A DNA stretch of 64,000 bases, taken from positions 1,178,001-1,242,000 of the forward strand of contig OX637624.1 in NCBI GenBank assembly GCA_951802195.1, in the 5' to 3' direction. Under the pieces are notes generated by a model. It saw only the letters and a list, made by a program, of their open reading frames with translations. It searched no databases and was not told where the DNA came from. Positions 45,776 through 57,000 of this stretch are shown here, one piece after another. Source of the stretch: Tausonia pullulans. Its lineage: Eukaryota > Basidiomycota > Tremellomycetes > Cystofilobasidiales > Mrakiaceae. Numbering within the stretch: position 1 is the first letter of the stretch; each line of letters begins with the position of its first letter. The position numbers and the translations under genes are program-made.

Positions 45776-48215
45776 ATGCCGCCCATTGACCCCCAGCGGA
45801 TCCTCGGCAGCGTCCGTCTCGCGTTCATCAGCCGTCGCCTTATCCTCGCACTCTTCCTCGCCACCCTTGTTCTCCTCTGGATGTCCGCGTCGTCTCTTGA
45901 TAGCAACAGGTTCAAGGGCAAGGGCGCCTCCAGCTGGTCTGATCTCTCAACATCTGCCGGGACGTTGGCGGATTGGGGCGGCGAACTCGCATCGAAGATT
46001 CCCAGGTACGTGGTGATCGGCGCGTCTAGTACGCATGAGACCATCCACGGCCCGGCTGGCTGGAACGATCAGCTCACATGTATGCGCTCAGCCATCGAGG
46101 GCATACCCGCACGTGGAAGGTCGGTCGGACGTCTCGGCGTATTGCGCCTGCCTGATTCCCGGTATCATGCAGCTCATATATACCTTCGATTTGACCTCTC
46201 GACTACAGGAGCATAATGCCAGGACCATGGACCGGCTAATGGACTGCCATCATACGAAGACGTGTAGCGAGAACGAGGAGAAGATTGTCATCCTGGCCGA
46301 ACGATACTTGTGTGTCTCTCTCGGGCCTGAGCGTGTTCATCATTCCCTTCTTCTAAACCCCCTTCGACAGCCATGAATCCTTTAACTTTGGCTGGAATGG
46401 AGGCGAGGGAATTTGGCTTCGTAGTGTGTGAGTCCTGTCGGCCGTGATGTAAATGCGCACGCCTGTCTGATCGTTTTCTGGACAGTGTCCGTTCCTTCGA
46501 GCGCCTAGGCATATCGACATTCTACTCGGCGAGCAGTAAGCCGTTGGGTCCAACCTGGGGTACCTAGTGCCAGCTTCTGAACTATATTCCAATCAATCGT
46601 CTATGCAGATACCTTGTCTATCTGTGAGCATTCGCCTCTCACTCGGTCGTTCCAATCCCCTTGCGCTGACACTCGAGCTTAAGCTTCCTTCTATACGCTT
46701 TTCCCTGGCAGGATCAAAGCCGTCCTCGCCTGGGAATACTTTGGAGATGAATGCTTGCGGGATCGCGAGTGCTTCCGGAACAAGGAAAACCCTCTCGGCA
46801 TCCCGCTCGAGAGCATCTTTGAGCTGAATTACTTGTCAGTCCCTGTCTCTTCTTCGGCACCCAGTCTGTCTGCTCTTTGTTCGCTGAGGCCCATATCTCC
46901 GACGATGAACAGCGGTTGCGCGAACAATCCCCCTTTGACGACCGAGAAATGCCTGGCTGCAGAGCCGGCTGACGATACTGGTTATCTCGGCTACGAGATC
47001 GAGGAGGTCAGCGCACTCCGATGTGCTCTTTGGGATGAGTCTGACCCCCATGAACAACCAGGCATGCACGGCCAAGCCCATTGTCCCGCACTCGGAGCGA
47101 CCTCGTCGGGTTTGGGTGCTTGCCAAACGGACAGGCTATCTGCCGTACGACAACAAGGGATCAGGGTGGACGTACGACATGCTCGAAAAGGTGTCAAGGG
47201 AACTCAATGTCGAGTTCGTCGGTGCGTACGAGCGCGAGCACGTGAGTACTTGCGGTCGGTGTTCTTCGAGACCTCGCTCTGACGACCCCTGCCGTCGACG
47301 CTCCGTTCTAGGATCAACCAGGTATGTGACCATCTTCCTCTACTACCTGTGCTACTGACTCGACTAGACTGACAGCTTGTCCTTTACGGAGAAAGATCAC
47401 CCTCTGATTCGCAACCTCGCCAAGGGTAATCGTCCTTTGTCGTTGGAGGAATTCTGTAAGTTCAAGGCATCCTTGAGTTTCTTGCTCTACTCTTGAAAAA
47501 GCTCGTTCTCCCTGATTCAGACACAGAGATGGTACGACAGCAGGAGCTCTCGAGTAAAGCACGCTGAGCTGACGTCCGCCTGATGCTCACAGAGCCAATC
47601 GCTAGCAGTCCTAGGCATGGGGGCGCCTCCTCTCAGTCCTTCCCCGTGTGTCATGTAGCACCCTCTTGTGTCCTCTGCACGACCATCCCCGCTGACGTCT
47701 TTTCAAACAGCTGGTTTGCCCTTTGTGCAGGTGTGCCCTTCATCAACCCCACCAATTTTGATGAGGTCAACGTGGGGCATCCCTGGCGAAAAGATGAGTC
47801 CGCGGTTCCTTTCGAAGGTTGCGTCGCTTGTTTTCCCTTTACTTACCTTCATCTCTTGTTGCCCTTAAGCTACCAGCATTACGTCGCGGCCAGAATAGGT
47901 AATCTGCAGAAGGAGGAGGGCAAGCAGGTCCACGTCTACAATGTCGTGCGTTCCCGTTCTCTTCCTCTCTCCTCCAAGCCCAGCTGAGACTAGTTGCATC
48001 CCATTCCGCAGGAGAGCACCGATACCGTGGGTCTCATCGATGCCATGCGTGACGCCATCAAGCCTCATCCGAGGTTCATCCTCCCCGATATGACCATCGC
48101 CGCTCTCGACCAAAGGGTTCAGACCCTCGTCGACACCAACTGGACGGCCCATGCCGAGGAGGTCGTCGAGGTGTCGCCAGAGTTGAAACCAAACTGGGAG
48201 GCCACTTTGCTCTGA
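45776..48215 (+). CDS. GT18 (MGAT5-like) type II membrane glycosyltransferase, copy D
   Basis: Exons 45776-46005, 46092-46119, 46209-46309, 46371-46427, 46486-46535, 46609-46623, 46684-46834, 46913-47006, 47062-47241, 47312-47321, 47396-47455, 47521-47531, 47593-47645, 47711-47797, 47870-47945, 48012-48215; 468 aa. A signal anchor lies at about 25-41. Motifs: FNFGWNGGEGIWLRS, AWEYFGDECLRDRECF, ENPLGIPLESIFE, CTAKPIVPHSERPRR, WTYDMLEKVSRELNVEFVGAYE, DHPLIRNLAKG, LGMGAPPLSPSPWFALC, GVPFINPT, YQHYVAARIG, VHVYNVES and PHPRFILPDMTIAALDQRV, ending WEATLL. It shares exon sizes (101, 57, 50, 15, 10, 11, 53, 76 nt) with copies A and C, so they descend from one ancestor. All splice sites here are GT-AG, including the intron that ends CG in A and C. 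This is the reference copy for the family in the window. Substrate unknown; by MGAT5 homology a beta-1,6-GlcNAc transferase-like fold. Confidence 0.87.
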
Positions 48216-48290
48216 ATTATCACTATCTATTTATCTCTTGACATATCGCTTCGCTAGACGCAGGGCCGGATGTGCATGCTAGATTGCCGG

Positions 48291-49949
48291 CTACTTTGCT
48301 TTTGCCTTCTTCACCCGCTTCGCTTCCATCTCGGCCTGAATCTTGGCGAACACCTCGTCGTCGATCTCCTGCGGTGAGCAGTAGCAACGTCAGCATCAAC
48401 ACACCTTCAAAACCATGCTCTCCGGAACCTCACCCCAGGCAACGCCTCTACTTTCTCCTCCTTCTGCTTCTTCTTTCCCCCCTTCTTGCCGCCCTTGGAG
48501 GCCGCCGGCGTAGCATACTTGCGTTCCATCTCCTCGAGGAAACTAGGCCCGTCGCTCCGCTTGGCTGCGTTCCGCTGGATCAGCGCCTGAAGCGTTGATG
48601 TGTCCTCCTCCTCGTCCTTTGGATCGACGATCGCGAGTTAGTGAGCTGTCATCGACGTTGCGGAAGTGAGCTTTGCTCACCTTCTTCGCGCCCTTGCCCT
48701 TGCCTCGCCGAGCGCCCTTCTTGCCGTCACCGTAGAACTCCTCCCAGACGCCCATCTCCTTGGCTGCCTCCTCAGCCTCGTTCGCCTCCTTCTCGCTCTC
48801 GCGCTTGCGCTTCTTCTTGGCCCTGGGCGGAAGATGATGATGGCGGCCACCATGTCAGTGTCAGGTCGATAGCGAGGACAACGGCCAGAAAGAACACTGA
48901 CTTCTCATCCTTCGAGCTCCACTTCCAGAGCTTCGTCTCCTTGAGGTCGCCCGCCTCGATCGCCGCCTGAACTAGCTCCATAAGGCGGGGCTCATCTTCG
49001 GACGAGGAAAACATAATCTCGGAGAGAATATCCGGGAGAGAGCCATCGTGAAGGTCGTACGCCTTGATGACGTCGATGCGCTCTTCGTCGGATCCTAGGG
49101 GTGAGGTAGAGGGAGGGGACGTCAGTTGAGAGGGAGGAAATGCCACGGAATGCAGCGAGATTGACAAGTCATGTCTCTTTATCATCCAGCTCTACATTGA
49201 GTCCCCAAAGCTGCAAAGTTTTGCTTCGAACGGCGGTGACGCCTTCGGGTCGAAGGGAGCGACTACAACGAAGAATGACGCGTCCAGTTTCAACGCGTCG
49301 TCGCGTCGCGTCCCCTCCCCCTCCCTCTCCTCCAAGTCCACCGCGACCTCCTTCCCGTGCAAGTAAGGACTCACCCTGGTATGCAAGCTTCATCTCGTCG
49401 AGCTTGGCCCTAGTGACCTCCTGGAAGATGCTTTCAAAATAGGCCTCCCAGCCCATCTCCTCGCCTTGCTCGACGAACGACGCCTCGCCTGTGAGGCCCG
49501 TCGCGTCGTATCTGGCCGTTGAAACGGGGAGAGGGTGAGCGTGAACGATCCGGACCAACCCTACTCTTCTTCTCCGTTCTATCCGCACTATGGAGATCAA
49601 GAGAGGGGGCAAGGACGACCTACCGCTTCCGCCTCGCCTCATCCCGGAGGACCCCGTACGCGAACCCGACCTGCTGGAATTTGGCCTCCTCGGCCTTGCG
49701 CTTGGTCTCGGAAGCAGCCGAGTGCTTGTCGGGGTGGTGGATGAGGGCGAGCTTGCGGTAGGCTTTCTGCGGAGGTAGATGATCGGTGAATCAGCCAACT
49801 ACCGGGGGTGAAGAGAGAAGGGGAGGAGCACGACAGACGGTGATCTCGGATGCCGTGGCAGCTACAACGACGCCGAGGGTCGTATAGAGGATGTTATCCT
49901 CGACAGGGGGAGAGAAGAATTGGTTGATGGGGTCTTCGGAGGCGTCCAT
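48291..49949 (-). CDS. DNAJC9: DNAJC9-like J-domain co-chaperone
   Basis: Exons 48291-48368, 48434-48616, 48681-48822, 48902-49094, 49375-49511, 49624-49766, 49839-49949; 328 aa. DNAJC9 is an Hsp70 co-chaperone that also binds histones H3-H4. The J domain spans about 20-85 with KAYRKLALIHHPDKH (HPD at 48-50), and is followed by the family region RYDATGLTGEASF, WEAYFESIFQEVTRAKLDEMKLAYQGSDEERIDVIKAY, GSLPDILSEIMFSSSEDEPR and LKETKLWKWSSKDEK. The C terminus is Lys-rich with acidic stretches (KKGGKKKQKEEK), suitable for nuclear histone work. A longer in-frame start at 50072 would add 41 residues before MDASED; I prefer 49949 because the added part is not J-domain-like. Intron 3 is 280 nt. Its stop lies only 75 bp from the stop of the convergent GT18-D gene. 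Confidence 0.9.
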
Positions 49950-50521
49950 GCTGGGTGGGGGTGGTCGGAGGGGAAACTCAACATCCTGGCGACGCCGACG
50001 GACGGCCTCCTCTGCGTCGATGTGCCTCGATGAATGCGCCTCGCAACTCTCACGGAAGGAGTCACGCGTCATCTCGAGCGTACTTCCCACACATCATATT
50101 GCCTCGAGACTGAGGATTTTCACCTGTATTCTAGCAATTCTCGAGCGGAGAAGCGGGCGCAGCACGAGAATAGCTAGGCAAGCCAGGCATGGTCTCAATC
50201 CCCTCATCGGTCGTCCCTCGTACAACCGCAGAACCACTCCTCCGCTACCGAGGCTTACGCTTGTGCGCCTCGGTCTTCCAAACACACTCGACCCCCATCT
50301 GGGCTGTCGTTTGGTTTTTGTGGGAATCACTTGCTGCGGCGGGTCTCCGTTCAAGGGTACTCTCGCATGGGCCAGCGCGCTGGTGGAATGATCTGCTGAC
50401 TTCGCGAAAGAGTTCGGCCACCCTCCTTCGCTTGGCCATCTCTCTCATTTCTATGAAGTCATCCCTTCAACGACAACATCAACCTCCCCCATTCATCCTC
50501 CGAAGCACACCGCTACTCACC
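49950..50521. promoter_or_regulatory. Divergent promoter region (DNAJC9-like / HABP4-like genes)
   Basis: 572 bp between two divergent start codons. The open stretch next to the DNAJC9-like start may belong to its 5' end. No specific site is claimed. Confidence 0.4.
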
Positions 50522-51137
50522 ATGAACAGCAACGACCAAGGTAAGGCCTTGCCGTATCGCCCCTCCTCTGCCTATCGCTCCCCCCGCTCACACGAATCCC
50601 CCACCCCCGTCTCCTCCCGCTCGTCCCATCCCCATCGCTTCCCCCACTCGCCTCCCTCGCCCCCTCTCCCTTCCTCCAGACGAGCTCCCGACGTCCCGCT
50701 CCCCGCCTCGCTCATTCGATAAGAAGACCTACGGCACCACGAACGGCAAGCCCGCCCCTCACACGGGCAGCGGCGCCGCCCGCCACGGCGGGTTCGACCG
50801 GCACTCTGGGGGGCACACGTACATCTCCGTCACGGTTACTTCGTGCGCCTGGCGCGAGAGGACGAGACAGGGAGAGCTGACCTCGTTGCGTTGCATTCCA
50901 GCGACTCGGCCCGCAAGATCAAGCAGAGCCTCGGAGGTGTCGATGGTGCGGCTCCGATGGACTAGCCTGTTCCCGCTCCCCTGTCGACCGTCGTTCCTAA
51001 ACTAATGTATATGTTGACGTCCGTCTCCAGCCACGAGGGACAGGGATGACATGCTTCTCGGCGAGCAGGACGCCCAGCAGGACGTAAACGACCGCACCGA
51101 GGACGTCGGCAAAAGGCTCGGGGCGGACGACGCCTGA
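50522..51137 (+). CDS. Small HABP4/PAI-RBP1 (Stm1-like) domain protein
   Basis: Exons 50522-50540, 50680-50818, 50902-50936, 51031-51137; 99 aa. It contains KTYGTTNGKPAPHTGSGAAR then RHGGFDRHSGGHTDSARKI, the RHSG-x-TDS-x-K signature of the hyaluronan/mRNA-binding family (yeast Stm1, animal SERBP1), which associates with ribosomes and RNA. It is far shorter than SERBP1 (about 400 aa) and ends in an acidic region (LLGEQDAQQD, RTEDVGKRLGADDA). Small stress-induced fungal proteins with this motif are known, but I cannot name an orthologue. The ATG at 50522 leads straight into a 19-nt first exon with a good donor. Just downstream, cgtcgatcga is repeated directly at 51288-51307 within a short inverted repeat (arms agctgg/ccagct). 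Confidence 0.8.
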
Positions 51138-52062
51138 ACGATCCCTACTCCGTTTCCGTCTCTTTTTTCCTTGCTCCTTCGTAAACTTAAATCGCTCTCT
51201 CCCTCCATGTGTACAGTAATCAGTAGCGATAGTGAATGACTTGTTTTCTGTTGCTTTGTTGAAGTTGACGAGCTTCGTCTAGCTGGACGTCGATCGACGT
51301 CGATCGAGCCAGCTTATCAAAAAGTCCGGATTCCTTAATACGGTTTCGACCAAGCAGATTTTCATCGACTAAGAAGAACAAGTCTTCTGCGATCTATGTC
51401 TTGACCGACTCTGTATATAGGTAGTAGGAGCAGAGAAGATGGAGCGGTTTCGATCACCAAGGGAGAGATGAGCTGCCAGGATCCACTTGCCGGGTGAGGC
51501 AGTTAGGCGCACTGGACACAACGTTATTGAGTCATAAAAAAACATTGCTGGTCTTTGCCTAGTTGTTAGATGGGAGGAGAAAAAGAGAGAAGGTGGAAGC
51601 AAGTAAATGATGTATGGCAGAGTATGTACAACACGCGCTCTCAGTCTCGAGAAACAACTTCTTCTCGAGATGGACAAGCCCTCCTCATCCTTCCTTCCAC
51701 TTCTGACAGCCGCATCTCCAATCGCTCCGCCTCTTCATCCTGATTGTTCGCTGGCCGGCGGGTCGTATGCTGCTACAACAGAAGGATAGGCAACGGGGAA
51801 AAACCCAGCTGCCGGCCTCGCCGGAGATCTTGTCTGAGCTCCTTATCTACCTACTCCCCAAGCTACGATTGTCCGTCCAACGGAGCCAGGCCCCTCCTCC
51901 CAAGGGCGTCAAGCAAGCAAGCAAGCCCCATCCAGAAGGCGACGGAAGAAGAGAGTGGGACGTCGACCTGCCCTTCTCTCTTCAGGACGAACCAACTCTC
52001 TTCAGACCATTTCCCTTCTTCTGCGTTCTCCTTCTCCTCCTCCTCCTTTTCCGCCTTCCTTT
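51138..52062. other. Convergent 3' intergenic region
   Basis: 925 bp between the stops of the HABP4-like gene (+) and the GCLM gene (-). It holds the small repeat at 51281-51314 and AT-richer 3' UTR-like sequence (51350-51620). No gene is seen. Confidence 0.5.
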
Positions 52063-53467
52063 TCAAGGCCGCGACGTCGCCGAAGAAGCCGAGAGGATGT
52101 ACCCCTTGTCGATGACAACGCCCCGAGACCGGTGAAGGAGGGTGTACTTGAGCGTCCAGTCTACGACGGAGACATGCACGGAGCTGCCGCTGAAGAGATC
52201 GACGAGTGCCGATGAGGGGATGGGCTCTGTGTGAGAGAAGGGACAAGGTCAGTCTTGAGAGCACACATGCATGATGTCGGAGAAACCACGTACCAGCCGG
52301 GTCCTCCGAGCTGATGAGGCGGATGCCTTGCTCGTAAGCAAAGCTGGAGAGGTCCTGCGGGATGTGGCAGCAATCCTTGAGGGTGAGGTGGTTGATCGTC
52401 GGCCGGCGGACACCTTCGGGGAGGGCGGCGAGGAACCGGCGGAGAAGGCGAAGGGAGAAGGATGTGATGCCGAGGGAAGTAGAGGCGAGGAGAGGAGAGG
52501 GTGCGATGGCCTGGAGGAAGTCACAGAGGGGAGATGGGGAATGTCAGGTAGGGACAAAAGATAAGGGGCGGGAGGTGGAGGTGAGGGAAACGCGTCCTGT
52601 CTCTCCATTGATTGACGCAGCCCTCGCTCTCCCGGATGTAGCGGCCGCCTGTCGATACGGCTCCTCAGCAGGACAAATCGGCGTACACAAGCCGCCTCTC
52701 TTCGCACAGAAGATCGGACATTTCCACTCTTCGCCAGAGACAGGCAGAGAGCGATTGCAAGCGCAGTACAACGAGGACAAAAGACAGGGCGGATCGAGGG
52801 AAGACAGGACGAGAGAACTCACGGTCCAAAAGTCGACCATCCGACCGAGCTCATCCTCGCTGACCTCAGATTCGCCCTCCTCAAGCCGATCGGCTTCAGC
52901 TTCAGCTCGACTGGCGAGCTTCATGCTCCCGCATCCTTCCTGCGTGTGCCCGTTCGTGAGGTTCGTTGGAGAGCCCCCTCGAGGCGACAACGACGAGCTC
53001 TGCAGCCCCCGCTGTTTCTTGCCCGAGAAGTCAGTCTCGACGCCTTCGTACCGCACGTCCGGCCAGGCAAGCACGACTGTCTCGGGCCAGACGGTCTCGC
53101 CGAGCAGCCGACCGAGCTGGCTGATGGCGTCCTCGATGATGGCCGGGCTCGTCGGGGCCAACGACATGGAGGGAAGGAAGAGTTTCGCGGTAAGCTCGTG
53201 CGCAGCCCGGTCTGCCTGGAGTATCGGGGCGAGGTCATCGTGTGCTGCCTGGAGATCCTCGGGCGAGGGTAGGACGACCTCATTCGTGCCGTTGCTGCTG
53301 CCGTTCTGCTGGCCCGAAGACGACAAGGAAGCGGCGGGAAGGGCCTGGCGGATGGCGTGCTGGGCCTCGGGGAGGCGCCGCGCCTTGGCGATTCCGAAGG
53401 CCGGAGAGGAGAGGTGGGCCGATGGCGCAAAGACGAGCACCCGGGGCGAAGAGGAGGAGGCGGTCAT
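52063..53467 (-). CDS. GCLM: Glutamate-cysteine ligase regulatory (modifier) subunit
   Basis: Exons 52063-52226, 52294-52510, 52823-53467; 341 aa. GCLM binds the catalytic subunit and raises its activity in the first step of glutathione synthesis. It has an aldo-keto-reductase-like fold without activity. Evidence: FWTAIAPSPLLASTSLGITS aligns residue for residue in length with the human segment before the NQVNL motif; RRPTINHLTLKDCCHIPQDL matches the KPNSNQVNLASCCVMPPDL block; YEQGIRLISSEDP and VVDWTLKYTLLHRSRGVVID with KGYIL match the C terminus. It is longer than human GCLM (274 aa) owing to Ser/Gly/Asn-rich insertions. The ATG at 53467 is the first in frame after a purine-rich leader. Intron 1 (52511-52822) is long and open for most of its length in the exon 1 frame, so retention would give a truncated protein. 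Confidence 0.88.
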
Positions 53468-54009
53468 CTCTAGAGAGAGGGAGAGATAGATAGAGTGAGG
53501 ATAGAAGCAGGGCGGATGGACGTCGGACGAGAGAAGAGGCTGGAAGAGACCTCGGTTGGAATTCGGCCAAGTGCAGGAGCATGAACCTCGCCCGCTGACG
53601 AATGTTCTCTCGGCCACGCCCGACAGCCTTTGCTGCTTCGTCATATTGTGCCGCCTGGGTCGGCCTTCAGCCTGCTGCTCGCCTGATCGGGCGACTTGCT
53701 GACAAGAGTCAGAAAGACGGGGCCGATAGTGCTAGCAAGCACGGAGTTCTGTGTACAATGGGAGGCCCCCGCGCGCCGACCTGTTGGCAGCTCCCTGACC
53801 CCGAGTCAGTGCTGCCTTATTCTTCGCATTTCCGGTGCTTCTCTCTTGCCTGAGTTTTGAGGTTGCATGGCCACTCCATGCGTTGATCGCAATCCAGTAT
53901 ACAGACGAACTCGCCAGATCACGTGCGAGGCGTTATCGAGAACGCGCAGCTGTCGCGCCTTCTCTCGCCACATTGCATGACTACAAGCTGGCCATCGCCA
54001 ACCGAACTC
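53468..54009. other. Intergenic region upstream of GCLM
   Basis: 542 bp between two minus-strand genes. No gene or RNA recognised. Confidence 0.5.
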
Positions 54010-57000
54010 TCACCAAAGCCATCGACTCAACCTCGTCCCGGCCTGTTGTCCCCCAGGCTGCAGTCCACCCCCTCCTCCTGCTCCTCCAACCTGCAGACCG
54101 CCCTGACCCCCCTCACCCACCTGCGGCCCTGTGCCTGACCCCCAGCTCGCCGCCCTCCCCAAGCTCAGCCAACCCCCTCCAACACCTCCAGCGGATCCAC
54201 TTCCGCTACCATTTCCGCCCCCGCTGCTACTGCTGTACCGACTGCTGCTCGCGTGCCCGAGACCCACTGCTTCTCCGAGAGCGAGGACGCCGCCGACGGC
54301 GAGGCTCATGGGTCGAAGGGCGGTACCTGCTAGTGAGTCCTGTGTGGTTGAAGGAAAGTCATCATCAACTCTCTCCTCCATAGAAAAACGCAATGCGAGA
54401 GAGAGAGGGAGACAAGACGTACAAATACATGCGGACTCGGCTGCTTGAGCGGGGCGGCAGCTCTCGGTCGAGGAAGGTTATTCTCCAGTGGCGACGGGTC
54501 CCGTCTCGGTGGAGGAGGAGTCTCCAATTGCGAAAGGGATGTTGGTGCCGACACGGAGGAAGAGGAGTCAGAAAAAGAGATCGGGCCCGCCTCGGCGTGG
54601 AAGACTTGCTGTGCGCGCTCGAGTGTCGCGACGAGGGCGCGGGCGTGGGCGAGTTCGGAGGCGAGATAGGAGGAGGTGAGCTGGTGGAAGTCGAGAAGCT
54701 TCGAATCGTCTACGTTGAAGGGAGAGTGTGAGATTAGAGGGAATGGGGAGACAGGGTAAGGACGAACGGTAGTGCGATGTCTCGCTAGTTTGAGATGAGG
54801 GAGTCAGATTTAATTCGCTCTTCAGAAAGGGCAGAGACAGACGTACGCCATGGTCGAGTTGAGGACCGTCTCGCAGCGAGCAGCAACCTCGTCCGAAAAG
54901 CCAGTCAGTCCGTCTCCTCCCCTATTGCCAACGCCTCCCCAGCTCGAGGAGACAGTTGACGTCCCGTCATCATCGTTGACGACCTCGCCGTCGGCGATGG
55001 CCTCGGCGTAACGGATGAGCGTTGAACGATGGGTATCGATGACGGGCTGGGAAGTACGACAATCCGATTAAAGACGGAGTTTCAGCCAGGATCTTGGGGA
55101 GCGGGTGGTGAGCGAAACACACCGCGTAAAGCACAGCTGGGTGAGCCACGTCCTTAAGAGACTCCTGCGTGTCAAGGAGTGCACCATTCGCCTAGTTGGA
55201 GGGGTTAGCGTCAGTTTCTTTCGCCATTAAACGATTGGGCAAGAAGTTTCACTCACATGCTTCTCCTCCAACCCCGACACCTCTTCCAACGCCTCCGCAG
55301 CACCCTGTATGGCCCTCGTCAACCTCAAACACTCCTCGCACCCTTCCCGCCAGCACCACGCCCCATCGCTGTTGATGAGCCCCTTCCTCCCATGTGGGAG
55401 AGAAGCATCCCCGTCTTCGTCATCCTCGGCGTCCTCTGATAGCGGTGGGCCAAGAAGGATCGATGGGAGGAAGGAGGAGGAGGACGCAGTGGGGCGGGTG
55501 GGGGACAGGGTGGAGGTGGCGGAGGACGGGGTGGGAGTCGAGGGGGAGCCTGGGGGGCCAACGCGCTGGGAGGCGATGAGGCCCATGAGACCGTAGGAGA
55601 TGGATTTGTGGGCGTTGGAGCGATCTTGAGTAGGGCAGTAAGGTATCAGCAAGAGACTGAGCAACGATAAGAAGTCAGGACACACCTCTTTCAGCCTCCC
55701 TCACACGACCCCAGAGCTCTCTCAGGCCTTGAACGCCACGCCCAACGGCACCGACATGGTTCTCGAAGCGCTCAATGACATCCGAAGCATCCTCGAGGTC
55801 GAGGTTGAACGCCGGGTGGTAGATGCTGCGAAAGGTATAGGGGGTCAGTCTCAGGTTCACGCGCGGACGATTGAGGGAAGAAGCCACAGACTTTGCGTAG
55901 AAGTAAGGTCCCACGTGGGGGTCGGCTTCGAATGTTGGGTAGAGACGCTTCCACTCCTGCGTGGTTCGGGCAGTCGCTGTCAGACGAAGAGTAGAGTGGC
56001 CAAGCTACAGATCAAACGCACCCCTTCCTCCTCGACCCCCAGGAACCCAACCACCCCATCCGAGTACCGCACGATCGGGTGCCTCGTGATTCTCTTAAGC
56101 CATCGCTCGAGATCCCCCCTTCTCGCCTCCACGAAGTCGTCCGAGAACCGGCCAGCGTACTGTTTCTCCGGCAAAGGCGGGACTGCGAGTGAGGGGAATT
56201 TACGGGCGAGATACGACTGGAGGGCGAGAAAATGCGAAAACCGGCGCTCGACAGTGATGATGGCGCTGGCGGTGGAGTCGGAGGGGTTTGGGGAAGGGAA
56301 GGTAGAAGTGATAAGGTCTTAAGTCCGGGGGAAACGTTAGTCTCTTGGCGGTGGGGTCTAAAGAGGAGACGACGCACAGATGGTGTACTCGGAGAGGCCC
56401 ACGTTAGACTTGCGCTTGCTCGGCGAGTGGACCGTCAGCTGGAACGGGGGAGTCTTTGCCCGCCAGCTTGGGCCCGTCTGAGATGGAAGTTGCATCAGAA
56501 TCACAGAATCTCAACAGGGATTAACCGCTCTCTATCTCCCACTCACCTCAATAAAATGCCTGTCGACCTCACCAACAGACAGGTGGCTGGCCGTCGAGGC
56601 ATCCGACGCGTCCGTGGCGACCCGAATATGGGACCGCGTCGTGGTCTCAATTCCTGAGAGAGCGCGTGTTACACTCGCTGACGAAGGAAGGACTGGAGGG
56701 CCGGTGCGAACTAGAACGGGGAGCTCGATTAGCAATTTCTCGACCGATCTACGAGGAGCAGGCTCACTGAAGTCCTCGGCGCCGCTCTGGACGAAAGTCG
56801 AGTACCTGTCGTCGAAGGCTCAGCTTGGTTCAGACTGACAGGCAGAGAGTGCTCACCGATTGATACGCTTGCCTCCAATCATCCCATCCCTCACGATCCG
56901 CTCGAGCGTCCCCTTGCCCGCTCCTCCTGTCATCTGTGGCTTAATCATGGCAGACGGCGGCATCTGGACTCTCTGCTGCTGCTGCTCGATTAACGGCTGC

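Noticed and set aside
52362-53489. Long plus-strand open frame opposite GCLM
   Set aside because: It is an antisense shadow of a gene with clear GCLM motifs; its product is low-complexity and motif-free.
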